From DATJBC01 sp035515515 (GTDB taxonomy: Bacteria; Actinomycetota; Acidimicrobiia; Acidimicrobiales; UBA8190), in contig DATJBC010000051.1 of assembly GCA_035515515.1 (NCBI GenBank), positions 1-22,140 on the forward strand: 22,140 bases of DNA. Direction: 5' to 3'. The position numbers were made by a program, and so were the translations under genes. Each line of letters opens with the position of its first letter. The stretch's first letter is position 1. The notes below the pieces were generated by a model. It did not search any database and had not been told where the DNA came from. It worked only from the letters and a program-made list of their open reading frames with translations. This document shows, piece after piece, positions 1-12,518 of the stretch.

Positions 1-2
1 CG

Positions 3-26
3 GCCACCTCGGAGCCGGCGGCCTGA
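3..26 (+). CDS. Possible 3' end of an upstream gene cut by the window edge
   Basis: The third forward frame is open from the left edge and ends at a TGA at 24-26, reading ATSEPAA before the stop. The next gene has a GTG at 35, eight bases after this stop, a spacing typical of an operon. Only seven residues are visible, so this is a guess from spacing and gives no function. Confidence 0.25.
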   Translation, partial: ATSEPAA

Positions 27-34
27 CGGTCCGC

Positions 35-1498
35 GTGGTCGACCGCCTCCGTCGCCGGGCCGGCCCCCTGGTGGCCGCGGCCCTCTACGTGGGGCTCGGG
101 CTGGCCTACGCCTTCCGGTGGGGGTCGGTGGTGCGCCACACCCCCTCGGAGTGGATCTCACCCGACGACCTCTCCGAGACGTTCCGGGCGTCGGTGGCGC
201 TGGCGCACGGCCACCTCAACGCCATCTACCAGTCGTCGTCGCGCTTCGTGGAGTTCCCGGGGATCCTCATCGTCCTGGTGCCCTTCGCCGCCCTGTACGG
301 CTCGATGCACACCACCTTCATCGAGATCTTCGACCACCAGCGCCTGGTCACCACCCCCCAGGGCCTGGTGGCCAAGACCCACACCATCTGGGACGCGGGG
401 ACCACGGCGTCGGGGGCCCACAACGCCATGGTCTACGCCGTGCAGCCGCAGTGGTTCGCGGCGCTGTTCCCCTGGGTGCTGATCGTGTCGTGCGTGGCGC
501 TCTTCGCCCTGGACGCGCTGGCCGAGCGCCTGGGGGTGCCGGCCCCCCGGCGCGCCGTGCTGTGTGTGGCGCAGGTGGTGGTGCTGTGGCCCACCGTCGT
601 GTTCTACGGGCACCCCGAGGACCCGGTGGCGCTGGCGCTGGCGCTCTACGCGCTCGTCTTCGCCCTGGACGGCCGGTGGACGGGCGCCGGCTGGCTCTTC
701 GGCGCGGCCATGGCCTTCCAGCCGCTCGTGATCGTGGTGTTCCCCATCCTGGTGATGATGGCCGGGCGCCGGCGGGCGGCGGCCCTGTCGCTGCGCGGCG
801 CGCTGCCCCTGGTGGCGCTCACCGTCCCCTCCCTGGCCGCCAACCTCCACACCACCGTGCACGACCTCGCCACCCAGCCCGCCTTCCCCGACGTCCCCGG
901 GACGCGCCAGACGCCGTGGACGGCGCTCGCCCCGTCGCTGGGGGGCAGGGGCACCGACACCAAGATCGGCGGCGGGCCGCTGCGCGTGGCCACGCTCGTG
1001 CTGGCGGTCGTCGTCGCCTTCTGGGCGCGGCGCTGGCGCCCGCGGCCCGTGATGCTCGTGTGGGCCGTGGCCCTGGCGCTGGCCCTGCGGTCCTACACGG
1101 AGTCGGTGATGACCCCGTACTACATGTGGCCCGCCCTGGCCGTGGCCCTGGTGGTGGCGGGCCGCGCCCGCACCCTCGGCCTGTGGCTCGCCGTGGCCCT
1201 GGCGGTGGCGGTCACCGTCACGGCCCAGTGGTACCTGGGCGTGTTCGCCTGGTGGGGCGTCGACGTGGGCGGCATCAGCGCGTTGTTGGCGGTGAGCGCC
1301 TTCCCGCCGGCGGCCGAGGAGGAGTGGGTGGTCCCGGCCCCGTCTCCGGCGGCGGCGCGCGCCACGGGCGCGGGGCGCGCCCGGGCGGGGGCCCTGCCCC
1401 GCGCGTGGGCGACGGGGGCCCGGCGCGCCGGCCAGCCACCGCGGGGCAAGGGGTCCAAGGCGGCCAAGCGGCGCAAGCGCCCCGCTACCCGAAGGTGA
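35..1498 (+). CDS. Polytopic membrane protein, possibly a GT-C/GT87-like glycosyltransferase
   Basis: The 487-residue protein has about ten hydrophobic segments, roughly at residues 12-29, 73-90, 140-162, 172-189, 196-212, 217-242, 248-268, 316-333, 337-352, 358-375 and 379-410. A hydrophilic loop lies at about 91-138. The tail from about 430 is Ala/Arg-rich and ends in a strongly basic stretch (KAAKRRKRPATRR) expected to face the cytoplasm. The segment FYGHPEDPVALAL recalls loops in DUF2029/GT87 mannosyltransferases, but I cannot confirm a catalytic motif. The GTG at 35 is preferred because a candidate upstream gene stops at 26. However, this frame is open to the left edge, so a start outside the window is possible. 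It converges on dipZ and the two coding ends overlap by 14 bp. The membrane assignment is firm; the enzymatic one is weak. Confidence 0.7.
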   Translation: MVDRLRRRAGPLVAAALYVGLGLAYAFRWGSVVRHTPSEWISPDDLSETFRASVALAHGHLNAIYQSSSRFVEFPGILIVLVPFAALYGSMHTTFIEIFDHQRLVTTPQGLVAKTHTIWDAGTTASGAHNAMVYAVQPQWFAALFPWVLIVSCVALFALDALAERLGVPAPRRAVLCVAQVVVLWPTVVFYGHPEDPVALALALYALVFALDGRWTGAGWLFGAAMAFQPLVIVVFPILVMMAGRRRAAALSLRGALPLVALTVPSLAANLHTTVHDLATQPAFPDVPGTRQTPWTALAPSLGGRGTDTKIGGGPLRVATLVLAVVVAFWARRWRPRPVMLVWAVALALALRSYTESVMTPYYMWPALAVALVVAGRARTLGLWLAVALAVAVTVTAQWYLGVFAWWGVDVGGISALLAVSAFPPAAEEEWVVPAPSPAAARATGAGRARAGALPRAWATGARRAGQPPRGKGSKAAKRRKRPATRR

Positions 1499-3260
1499 AG
1501 TCGTAGGCGTCCACGCCCGGCGAGGCGCTGAACGTGAGCGTCGACGACTGGAGCTGCGACCCGTGCACCAGGGTGTAGAGCCGGGGGATCCCCGACACCG
1601 TGACGGCCCTGGTGGGCACGCCGTTCACCGCCACGTCCAGGCGGCCGCTCCCGCCCAGCACCAGATAGACGTCGTGCGCCGCGAACTGCAGCTCCAATTG
1701 CGCCCCCGGCCCGGCGCTGATCTTCTCCGGGCCGACCGTCCACGTGCCGCTCAGGGCCAGGCTGTCGGGGGGCAGGGCGGGCGGGAACCGGTAGGGGGCG
1801 GCGCGGTCGGGGCTCACCGACGTCCCCGCGAAGTTCTGCAGGCGGTCGTAGCCGAGGTAGGACTCCGGGGTGAGGGCGGTGCGCGGCGTGCGGTCGGCCA
1901 CCACAGTGGGGGAGGGGAGCTTCACCGCGGGGTCGGCGCTGACGAGCAGCTTCCGGATGAGCGACTCGCTGAGGGCGTAGTCGCCCTCGCCGAACTCGAC
2001 GTGGCGGATGTCGCCATGGGCGTCGACGAGGTACTCCGCCGGCCAGGCGTTGTTGTCGAACGCCTTCCACGTCTTGTAGCCGTCGTCCACGGCCACGGGG
2101 TAGTGCACGCCCAGCTGGCGGGCGGCCCGCGTCACGTTCGACACGACGTGTTCGAAGGCGAACTCCGGGGTGTGCACCCCCACCACCTCGAAGCCCTCGG
2201 CATGGTACCGGGCGTACCAGGCCTCGAGGTGGGGCAACGAGCGCTGGCAGTTGATGCAGGAGTAGGTCCAGAAGTCGACGAGGACGACCTTGCCCCGCAG
2301 GCCCGCCAAGGTGAGCGGGTGCCCGCCCGGCGTGTTGAGCCACGTGGTGACGCCCGCGAAGCGCGGGGCGGGCCCGCAGTTCTCGAGCACGGCCAGGCTG
2401 GGCTGGCAGTCGGCGAGGTCGGCGGGCACCTGGTTGTCGGTGAGGGCGGACAGCTGCTTCTTGGCATAGGAGCCGCCCTCGACGTGGTTCTGCAGCACGC
2501 TGGTGTAGCCGGGTACCACCCGCTGCAGGCCGTCGGTGACGTTGAAGGCGATGAGCAACGTCATGGTGAGCAGCACCACCCCGCCGACGGCGCGCGCCAG
2601 CGGGGCGTGCGCCCGGAAGGCGGCCACCCGCTCGGCCACGCGCTGTCCCGCCAGCGCGAAGACGAGCAGGGGCACCGCCGCCCCCAGGGCGAAGTCCACG
2701 GTGAGCACCACCGTGCGCAGTCCCACCCGGTGCATGGCGCTCACCGACGTGATGGCCGACAGCACCGGGCCCGCGCACGGCGCGAAGACCACGCCCAGGC
2801 CGAGGCCCAGCATGAAGCCGCTCGAGCCGCCCTTGGGCTGGCGCCGTCCCAGCCGGGCGAAGGGCCGCTCGAGCAGGTCGCCGAGGGGCGGGACGACGAG
2901 GCCGGCCGCCACCACGCCCAGGACCACGAGCCCGGCGTCGCGCAGGAAGTCCTGGGGCAGGCCGAGGAAGCTGAGCAGCGACGACCCCACCAGGACCACC
3001 ACGCTGAAGCTCACGACGAGCCCGGCCACCACCGCGTAGGCGCGGGCGCTGCGCGTGCGCGCCCGCCCGCGCGCCGGCGCGCCCGTCACCGGGGTGGCCG
3101 TGCGCACCCCGCTCGTGTCCTCGGCGCCCGACGGGTCGGCGGCGGTCCCGGCCGGGACGGTGGCGCCCGCCACCAGGACCACGGGGAGCACGGGGAGGAT
3201 GCACGGCGAGATGCCCGCGATCAGGCCCGCTACGAACCCGATCCCGTAGAGCAGCAGCAC
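1485..3260 (-). CDS. dipZ: DipZ-type CcdA/thioredoxin-like fusion (thiol-disulfide transfer across the membrane)
   Basis: A 591-residue protein with three parts. Residues 1-245 are a CcdA/DsbD-like membrane domain whose two conserved cysteines are visible in GISPCILPVLP (C20) and FAPCAGPV (C162). Residues about 300-440 are a redoxin domain with VDFWTYSCINCQR (C335, C338). Residues about 465-591 form a beta-rich domain seen at the end of mycobacterial DipZ. In this family the membrane part carries electrons from cytoplasmic thioredoxin to the outside thioredoxin-like domain, serving cytochrome c maturation or extracellular thiol repair. Two further outside cysteines (C285, C295) precede the redoxin domain. 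The GTG start at 3260 has GAGGA about 8 nt upstream. A weak TAGCAT -10-like hexamer lies at 3327-3332 on this strand. It is probably downstream of glpK but 183 bp away, so independent transcription is likely. Its 3' end overlaps the convergent membrane-protein gene. Confidence 0.9.
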   Translation of the reverse strand: MLLLYGIGFVAGLIAGISPCILPVLPVVLVAGATVPAGTAADPSGAEDTSGVRTATPVTGAPARGRARTRSARAYAVVAGLVVSFSVVVLVGSSLLSFLGLPQDFLRDAGLVVLGVVAAGLVVPPLGDLLERPFARLGRRQPKGGSSGFMLGLGLGVVFAPCAGPVLSAITSVSAMHRVGLRTVVLTVDFALGAAVPLLVFALAGQRVAERVAAFRAHAPLARAVGGVVLLTMTLLIAFNVTDGLQRVVPGYTSVLQNHVEGGSYAKKQLSALTDNQVPADLADCQPSLAVLENCGPAPRFAGVTTWLNTPGGHPLTLAGLRGKVVLVDFWTYSCINCQRSLPHLEAWYARYHAEGFEVVGVHTPEFAFEHVVSNVTRAARQLGVHYPVAVDDGYKTWKAFDNNAWPAEYLVDAHGDIRHVEFGEGDYALSESLIRKLLVSADPAVKLPSPTVVADRTPRTALTPESYLGYDRLQNFAGTSVSPDRAAPYRFPPALPPDSLALSGTWTVGPEKISAGPGAQLELQFAAHDVYLVLGGSGRLDVAVNGVPTRAVTVSGIPRLYTLVHGSQLQSSTLTFSASPGVDAYDFTFG

Positions 3261-3443
3261 GCCCCGTTCCTCGCTTGGCGCCGGGCGGGGTGCCGCCCCG
3301 ACGACGTCGACCAGTCCCGGGGCGCCATGCTACGGAGTGGACCACGCCTTGGTGCGTCGCCCGTCACGGTGCTCGCGCCGCGCGCCGCCCTCCGGCGTGG
3401 CCGGCGCGCCCGGACGCGTGGTGCCCGGTGCGCGGCCCCTGCC
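3261..3443. other. Intergenic region between glpK and dipZ
   Basis: This stretch of 183 bp contains GC-rich inverted repeats (for example GGCGGGGTGCCGCCCC near 3287-3302) without a T tract. A weak -10-like TAGCAT lies at 3327-3332 on the minus strand, about 65 bp before the dipZ start. I see no open frame worth calling. The hairpins could act as a factor-dependent terminator after glpK or as a dipZ leader structure. Confidence 0.35.
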
Positions 3444-4964
<1,521 letters not shown>

Positions 4965-4972
4965 GGCGGGCG

Positions 4973-4978
4973 ACCCTA
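4973..4978 (-). promoter_or_regulatory. -10 element of a likely leaderless glpK promoter
   Basis: On the minus strand TAGGGT is followed by 8 nt (CGCCCGCC) and then the GTG start of glpK. This places the expected transcription start at or next to the first codon. The same TANNNT-N8-start arrangement precedes the genes at 9298 and 12560. Confidence 0.5.
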
Positions 4979-5084
4979 CCGGGACCGCCCCCGCCGGGCC
5001 CGGGCGCCCCGAGGGGCCCCCGGGGCGGTGGGTGCAAACCTTCGCGAGCGGTCGCCCACCTGGGCCGATGCCCCCCGTCGGGCG

Positions 5085-5114
5085 TTGACACCCTCGTAAC
5101 TACAGTGCTGTAAT
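5085..5114 (+). promoter_or_regulatory. nrdJ promoter
   Basis: A perfect TTGACA (5085-5090) is followed after 18 bp by TGTAAT (5109-5114), a plausible -35/-10 pair placing transcription start near 5121. That leaves a leader of about 128 nt before the nrdJ ATG. The two NrdR-like boxes lie at and just after the expected start, a position suited to repression. I see no obvious cobalamin riboswitch in the leader. Confidence 0.55.
5101..5112. promoter_or_regulatory. Palindrome TACAG-TG-CTGTA within the nrdJ promoter
   Basis: TACAGTGCTGTA has perfect 5-bp arms around a 2-bp centre and lies between and over the proposed -35 and -10 elements. It resembles TACA/TGTA operators of BlaI-type repressors, but no such regulator is in the window. 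It may be chance. Confidence 0.3.
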
Positions 5115-5116
5115 AG

Positions 5117-5132
5117 GCACCTCATCTAGTGG
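5117..5132. promoter_or_regulatory. NrdR-like box 1
   Basis: GCACCTCATCTAGTGG matches the general NrdR-box layout (CAC...CATCT.GTG), in the position occupied by repressor sites of ribonucleotide reductase operons. It shares CAC, CATCT and GTGG with the second box. Centres are 31 bp apart, about three helical turns, the usual spacing of paired NrdR boxes. The nrdR gene itself is not in the window. Confidence 0.6.
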
Positions 5133-5134
5133 GA

Positions 5135-5146
5135 CCCCCCGGGGGG
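5135..5146. repeat. C6G6 perfect palindrome between the two NrdR-like boxes
   Basis: CCCCCCGGGGGG is a 12-bp self-complementary run lying in the spacer between the boxes. It would fold poorly as an RNA hairpin because it has no loop. Its role, if any, is unknown. Confidence 0.4.
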
Positions 5147-5147
5147 A

Positions 5148-5163
5148 CCACAACATCTTGTGG
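5148..5163. promoter_or_regulatory. NrdR-like box 2
   Basis: CCACAACATCTTGTGG is the better of the two sites. Extended by one base on each side it has perfect 7-bp arms (ACCACAA / TTGTGGT) around CATC. This agrees well with the published NrdR-box consensus (ACACWATATRTWGTGT-like). It lies about 30 bp downstream of the predicted transcription start of nrdJ. Confidence 0.7.
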
Positions 5164-5248
5164 TGTCGAGGGACCCACGGCCGGCCCGGCCCGCCGTCTG
5201 GCAACAGCCGGGACGTACGCTGGACAACGAAAGGGTGGAGACAACGAC

Positions 5249-9181
<3,933 letters not shown>

Positions 9182-9297
9182 CACACCGCAGCCGGTCTCC
9201 GTTCCCCCCGCCACCTCGTCTGGGATGTCCGCTCGCGCGGGCCCGGCGCCGACGTACCGATGACCCCGCACGCCGATCGGGGCTAGCGTCACGGCCC
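9182..9297. other. Short region between nrdJ and the first HD-LuxR gene
   Basis: The 116 bp contain no obvious T-tailed terminator. Inverted arms CCCCG (9264-9268) and CGGGG (9278-9282), nine bases apart, directly abut the -10 element at 9284 and could be an operator for the next gene. Confidence 0.35.
9284..9289 (+). promoter_or_regulatory. -10 element of a likely leaderless promoter for the first HD-LuxR gene
   Basis: TAGCGT is followed by 8 nt and the GTG start at 9298. The stretch TAGCGTCACGGCCCGTG agrees at 13 of 17 positions with TATCGTCGGGGCCCATG in front of the paralogue at 12560, including identical spacing. No Shine-Dalgarno sequence is present. Confidence 0.6.
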
Positions 9298-10878
9298 GTG
9301 GGAGACCAACGCGCTTCGGCGCCGGGCAGGGTCCGCCTCGCCGAGCTGGTGGCGGCCCTGTCGCTCGGGATCGACCTGGGGTTCGGCCAGCCGATGGAGC
9401 ACGTGCTGCGCCAGTGCGTGATCGCCCTCCGGCTGGCCGAGGCCATCGGGCTGAGCGAGGACGAGCGGTCCGTCGTGTACTACACGGCCCTGCTCGTGAA
9501 CGTCGGGTGCCACGCCGACGCTCACGAGCAGGCCAAGTGGTTCGGGGACGACATCATGCTCAAATCGGGCAAGTACGACCACGAGGTCGGGACCCTGAGC
9601 GGCGCCCTGGCCATGATGCGGATCATCGGCAGCGGGAACCCGCCGTTGCACCGCTTCCGCGTGGGCGTGGAGTTCGCCGTCTCCGGCCACCGCGACCTGA
9701 GCGGCATGATCGCCCAGCACTCGGCCTTGGCCCGCCGCCTCGCCGAGCAGCTCGCCCTGCCCGTCGCCGTGCAGGAGGCATTGGGGGCCGCCTACGAGCA
9801 GTGGGACGGCAAGGGCTTCCCGGGGGACCTGAGCGCCGACGCCGTCCCGGTCGCCTCGCGGCTCGCCCAGATCGGCGAGTACGCCGAGGTCGCCCACCGG
9901 GTCGGCGGTGTCGGCGCGGCCGTGGCGCTGGTGGAGAGGCGGGCGGGCGCCCAGTTCGACCCGGCGCTGGCCGCCACCTTCTGTCAGCACGCGGGCGCCA
10001 TCCTCGACGGGCTGGACGCCGGGGAGACGTGGGACGCCGTCATCGGCGCCGAGCCCTCGCTCGGCGTCTACTTGACGCCGGCCGAGTTCGACGCCGCGTT
10101 GCTGGCCATCGCCGACTTCGTCGACCTGAAGTCCCCCTACATGCTGGGGCACGCCCGGGGGGTCTCCGAGCTCGCCGCCGCCGCCGGGGCCAAGGTGGGG
10201 CTGGGCGACGCCGAGCTGGCGTCGCTGCGCCGTGCCGGCGTCGTCCACGGCCTGGGTCGCCTGGGCGTGTCCAACGCCATCTGGGACAAGCGCGGGCCGC
10301 TGGGGGCGGGGGAGTGGGAGCGCGTGCGCATGCACCCCTACCTCACCGAGCGCATGCTGTGTCAGTCCGAGGCATTGGCCCCGCTCGGCACGATCGCCGT
10401 GGCACTGCGCGAGCGGCTGGACGGCTCGGGCTACCCCCGCCGGCTCTCGGGGGCGTCGATCCCGTTGTCGGCCCGGGTGCTCGGCGCCGCCGACGCCTAC
10501 CAGGCCATGTGCGAGCCCCGCCCCCATCGCGACGCGCTGGTCCCCGAGCAGGCGGCGGCGGAGCTGCGCGCCGAGGTGAGGGCGGGCCGGATGGACGGGG
10601 ACGCGGCGGAAGCCGTCCTCGGCGCCGCCGGCCATCGCGTCCCCCGCCGGCGCGAGGGCCCCGCCGGGCTCACGGCCCGCGAGGTCGACGTGCTCCGGCT
10701 CGCCGCGCGCGGACTGTCGAGCAAGGAGGTCGCCGCGCGGTTGGTGATCTCGCCCAAGACCGCCCGTAACCACCTCGAGCACATCTACGCCAAGGTCGGC
10801 GTGTCGAGCCGGGCGGGGGCGAGCCTCTTCGCCCTCCAGCACGGCCTGCTCCCCGACGAGGAGCTCGTCCTGCCCTAG
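9298..10878 (+). CDS. Regulator with two HD-GYP-like halves and a C-terminal LuxR-type HTH (paralogue 1)
   Basis: A 526-residue cytoplasmic protein. Residues about 20-210 are a degenerate HD-GYP-like half, ending with AYEQWDGKGFPGDLS, which parallels the HHE..DG.GYP motif. Residues about 280-430 are a second half with GHARG (H285), VVHGLGRLGVSN (H317) and ALRERLDGSGYPRRLSG. In this second half the HD pair reads HG (D replaced by G318), and the HHE histidines read LRE, so metal-dependent phosphodiesterase activity is doubtful. Residues 457-526 are a LuxR/NarL-type HTH (GLTAREVDVLRLAARGLSSK, then the recognition helix SPKTARNHLEHIYAKVGV). The likely role is transcription control with the HD halves as sensor or dimer domains. 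The GTG at 9298 is chosen over earlier in-frame starts because those lie inside nrdJ and a -10 hexamer sits exactly 8 nt before it. A palindrome and methyltransferase promoter follow its stop. Confidence 0.85.
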   Translation: MGDQRASAPGRVRLAELVAALSLGIDLGFGQPMEHVLRQCVIALRLAEAIGLSEDERSVVYYTALLVNVGCHADAHEQAKWFGDDIMLKSGKYDHEVGTLSGALAMMRIIGSGNPPLHRFRVGVEFAVSGHRDLSGMIAQHSALARRLAEQLALPVAVQEALGAAYEQWDGKGFPGDLSADAVPVASRLAQIGEYAEVAHRVGGVGAAVALVERRAGAQFDPALAATFCQHAGAILDGLDAGETWDAVIGAEPSLGVYLTPAEFDAALLAIADFVDLKSPYMLGHARGVSELAAAAGAKVGLGDAELASLRRAGVVHGLGRLGVSNAIWDKRGPLGAGEWERVRMHPYLTERMLCQSEALAPLGTIAVALRERLDGSGYPRRLSGASIPLSARVLGAADAYQAMCEPRPHRDALVPEQAAAELRAEVRAGRMDGDAAEAVLGAAGHRVPRRREGPAGLTAREVDVLRLAARGLSSKEVAARLVISPKTARNHLEHIYAKVGVSSRAGASLFALQHGLLPDEELVLP

Positions 10879-10886
10879 GGGCGAAG

Positions 10887-10904
10887 ATGGGGCAATCGCC
10901 CCAT
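10887..10904. promoter_or_regulatory. 18-bp palindrome upstream of the methyltransferase gene
   Basis: ATGGGGCAATCGCCCCAT has perfect 7-bp arms with a 4-nt centre. It lies just after the stop of paralogue 1 and 21 bp before TAGCGT. Its centre is therefore about 42 bp before the expected transcription start, a common activator position. It shares the pattern AT-N-GGG-N6-CCC-N-AT with the palindrome at 12519-12536. It could instead serve as the stem of a terminator, but no T tract follows. Confidence 0.5.
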
Positions 10905-10925
10905 GAAGGCGTCCGGCCTCTTCCG

Positions 10926-10931
10926 TAGCGT
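10926..10931 (+). promoter_or_regulatory. -10 element for the methyltransferase gene
   Basis: The hexamer TAGCGT is identical to that of paralogue 1. Unlike the leaderless cases, the gene start is 30 bp further on and has its own ribosome binding site (GGGAGGT, 10951-10957). No convincing -35 sequence is present, which fits dependence on an activator bound at 10887-10904. Confidence 0.45.
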
Positions 10932-10961
10932 GCCTATGGCGCACCAACGAGGGAGGTCCCG

Positions 10962-11633
10962 ATGAGCGTCCGCAGCAGGTTCTTCGCCGCCACCTACGAC
11001 CGGCAGATGCGCCACACCGAGAAGGCCGGCCTGACCGAGATGCGCCGGAACCTGCTCGCCCAGGCCGCCGGCGCTGTCCTCGAGATCGGTGGCGGGACGG
11101 GAGCCAACCTCGTCCACTACGGGCCGGCCGTCACCTCCCTGACGATCACCGAGCCGGACGCGGCCATGCTCAAGCGCCTCCAGCGCCGCGTGGGCGACCG
11201 TGCACCCCAGACGGTGGTGCTGCGGGCCCCGGCCGAGGATCTCCCCTTCGAGGACGGCTCCTTCGACGTGGTCGTCTCCACGCTGGCGCTGTGCGGGGTG
11301 GACGACCAGCCGCGGGCGGTCCGAGAGGTCCGTCGCGTGCTGCGCCCCGAGGGCCGGTTGCTGTTCCTCGAGCACGTGCGCGCCACAGACCCCGCGGCGG
11401 CCAGGAAGCAGGACCGGATGAACTGGCTCAACCAGCTGGTCGTGTGCTGCGACTGCAACCGGCCGACCCTCGACAGCATCGAGCGTGCCGGGTTCCGCGT
11501 CGGGGCCGTGGAGCACACCGAGCTCCCGAAGACACCCAGCTTCGTGCGCCCGGCCGTCGTCGGCACCGCCGTCTCGCCCCCCGTCCCGGGGCAGCCCGCC
11601 GCCCGCGACCGGTCCTCGGTCGTCCCGACCTGA
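10962..11633 (+). CDS. Class I SAM-dependent methyltransferase
   Basis: This 223-residue protein has the Methyltransf_11/UbiE fold. SAM-binding motif I is VLEIGGGTGAN (39-49), with an acidic residue at the end of strand 2 in TEPD (E64). The stretch APAEDLPFEDGSFDVVVS (89-106) corresponds to motifs II-III, and LRPEGRLLFLEHVR (127-140) to strand 5. The region after 150 (DRMNWLNQL, CCDCNRPTLD, HTELPKTPSF) resembles the small single-domain methyltransferases related to METTL7/PmtA, but the substrate cannot be told. The last 20 residues are Pro/Arg-rich and probably disordered. The ATG at 10962 has GGGAGGT five bases upstream. It is likely co-transcribed with the small gene at 11709 and lies between the two HD-LuxR genes, sharing a promoter hexamer with them. 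Confidence 0.85.
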   Translation: MSVRSRFFAATYDRQMRHTEKAGLTEMRRNLLAQAAGAVLEIGGGTGANLVHYGPAVTSLTITEPDAAMLKRLQRRVGDRAPQTVVLRAPAEDLPFEDGSFDVVVSTLALCGVDDQPRAVREVRRVLRPEGRLLFLEHVRATDPAAARKQDRMNWLNQLVVCCDCNRPTLDSIERAGFRVGAVEHTELPKTPSFVRPAVVGTAVSPPVPGQPAARDRSSVVPT

Positions 11634-11640
11634 CGACGCC

Positions 11641-11670
11641 GCATCGACCGACACCGCATCGACCGACACC
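11641..11670 (+). repeat. Two perfect tandem copies of a 15-bp unit
   Basis: GCATCGACCGACACC occurs twice head to tail between the methyltransferase stop and the next gene, followed by a further GCA. It is non-coding in the current reading and looks like a slippage duplication. Confidence 0.85.
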
Positions 11671-11708
11671 GCACCCCGGACCTACGAGACAAAGGAGTAG
11701 CAAGCCCC

Positions 11709-12038
11709 ATGCCCCGTTACGTGCTCCTCGCCGACCACAACCCCGAGGTGTGCCCCGGGTCCAACGCCAAGGCACGGGCCCGGATGCTCGAGGGCCTCAA
11801 TCCCGAGCACGCCGAGAAGGTCGCCCGGTCGCTCGGCCTCGAGACCGTCTTCGGGCCGATCCACCTCGACCCGAGCCACCGCACGCTGGCGGTGTTCGAG
11901 GCTGGCTCGGTCGAGGCCGTGAACAAGTGGGTCATCGAGACCGGGCTCTTCCAGTGGAACACCGTGGAGGTGAGCGCCACCACCCCCATCGAGGAGATGA
12001 TGACCACGATCATGTCGGCGCCGATCGTCTTCGACTGA
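11709..12038 (+). CDS. Small protein, possible dimeric alpha/beta-barrel (ferredoxin-like) domain
   Basis: A 109-residue soluble protein without signal peptide or membrane segment. The pattern of an initial strand (MPRYVLLADHNPE), a helix (SNAKARARMLEGLNPEHAEKVARSLG), strands around VFGPIHLDPSHRTLAVFEA, a second helix (SVEAVNKWVIETG) and a final strand (WNTVEVSATTPIEEM) is the beta-alpha-beta-beta-alpha-beta order of dimeric alpha/beta-barrel proteins (YCII, NIPSNAP, DUF3303-like groups). I do not recognise the exact family and assign no function. AAAGGAG at 11691-11697 lies 11 bp before the ATG and supports the start. It follows the methyltransferase by 75 bp, so the two may share a transcript. 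It converges with the SnoaL-like gene, with only 26 bp between the ends. Confidence 0.8.
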   Translation: MPRYVLLADHNPEVCPGSNAKARARMLEGLNPEHAEKVARSLGLETVFGPIHLDPSHRTLAVFEAGSVEAVNKWVIETGLFQWNTVEVSATTPIEEMMTTIMSAPIVFD

Positions 12039-12064
12039 GCCCGAGGCGCCGATGGTGGCGAGCG

Positions 12065-12484
12065 CTAGGAGAAGGCCGACGCCGACTGCTCGGTGTCCTC
12101 GGAGCCCCGGAAGAAGACGATCTTCCCGTCGGCGAAGCGCCACCAGTGCTGCATGTACATGGTGGCGGTCTTACCGGTCGCCTTCACCGTGTAGCTCCAG
12201 TGGACGGTGGCGATGACGTTGTGCTCGTTCGCCATGAGCGACACCACGTCGAACTTGGTGACGTCGACGTTCGAGGCGATCTCGGAGAAGAACCGGGGAA
12301 CCTCGTCCTTGCCCCGATGGGGGCCCCACCAAGGCACCGCGTCGCCGGCCGCCTCGGCCGCCCAGTCGACGTCGTCGGCCAGCTCGGCCAGCACGGCGTC
12401 GACGTCGCCTCGTCCGTAGGCGGCGTACAGGCGCTGGACGGCCTCGATCTTCGGATCTGTGTTGGTGTGGGTGGTAGTGGTCAT
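12065..12484 (-). CDS. SnoaL/NTF2-like protein
   Basis: The 139-residue protein has the cone-shaped NTF2 fold pattern: an N-terminal helix KIEAVQRLYAAYGRGDVDAV, then LAELADDVDWAAE, a helix GKDEVPRFFSEIA, and long strands VVSLMANEHNVIATVHWSYTVKATGK and QHWWRFADGKIVFFRGSED. In this superfamily (SnoaL polyketide cyclases, ketosteroid isomerase-like proteins) the pocket binds small hydrophobic molecules. Members with this sequence style are usually of unknown substrate. The ATG at 12484 (MTTTTHTNTD) is preferred to one at 12520 because homologues begin near the first helix and the longer start would run through the palindrome. A CATCGT hexamer (12491-12496, minus strand) lies 6 nt before this ATG. 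The gene is divergent from HD-LuxR paralogue 2, with 75 bp between the starts and an 18-bp palindrome in the gap. Confidence 0.82.
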   Translation of the reverse strand: MTTTTHTNTDPKIEAVQRLYAAYGRGDVDAVLAELADDVDWAAEAAGDAVPWWGPHRGKDEVPRFFSEIASNVDVTKFDVVSLMANEHNVIATVHWSYTVKATGKTATMYMQHWWRFADGKIVFFRGSEDTEQSASAFS

Positions 12485-12518
12485 GGCCACACGATGCCTG
12501 GACGCAACGGCCGGCCGC

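Noticed and set aside
5115..5248. Cobalamin riboswitch in the nrdJ leader
   Set aside because: I could not find a B12-box-like sequence or the expected multi-stem layout in the roughly 130-nt leader, which is also short for this riboswitch class. A covariance-model search would decide.
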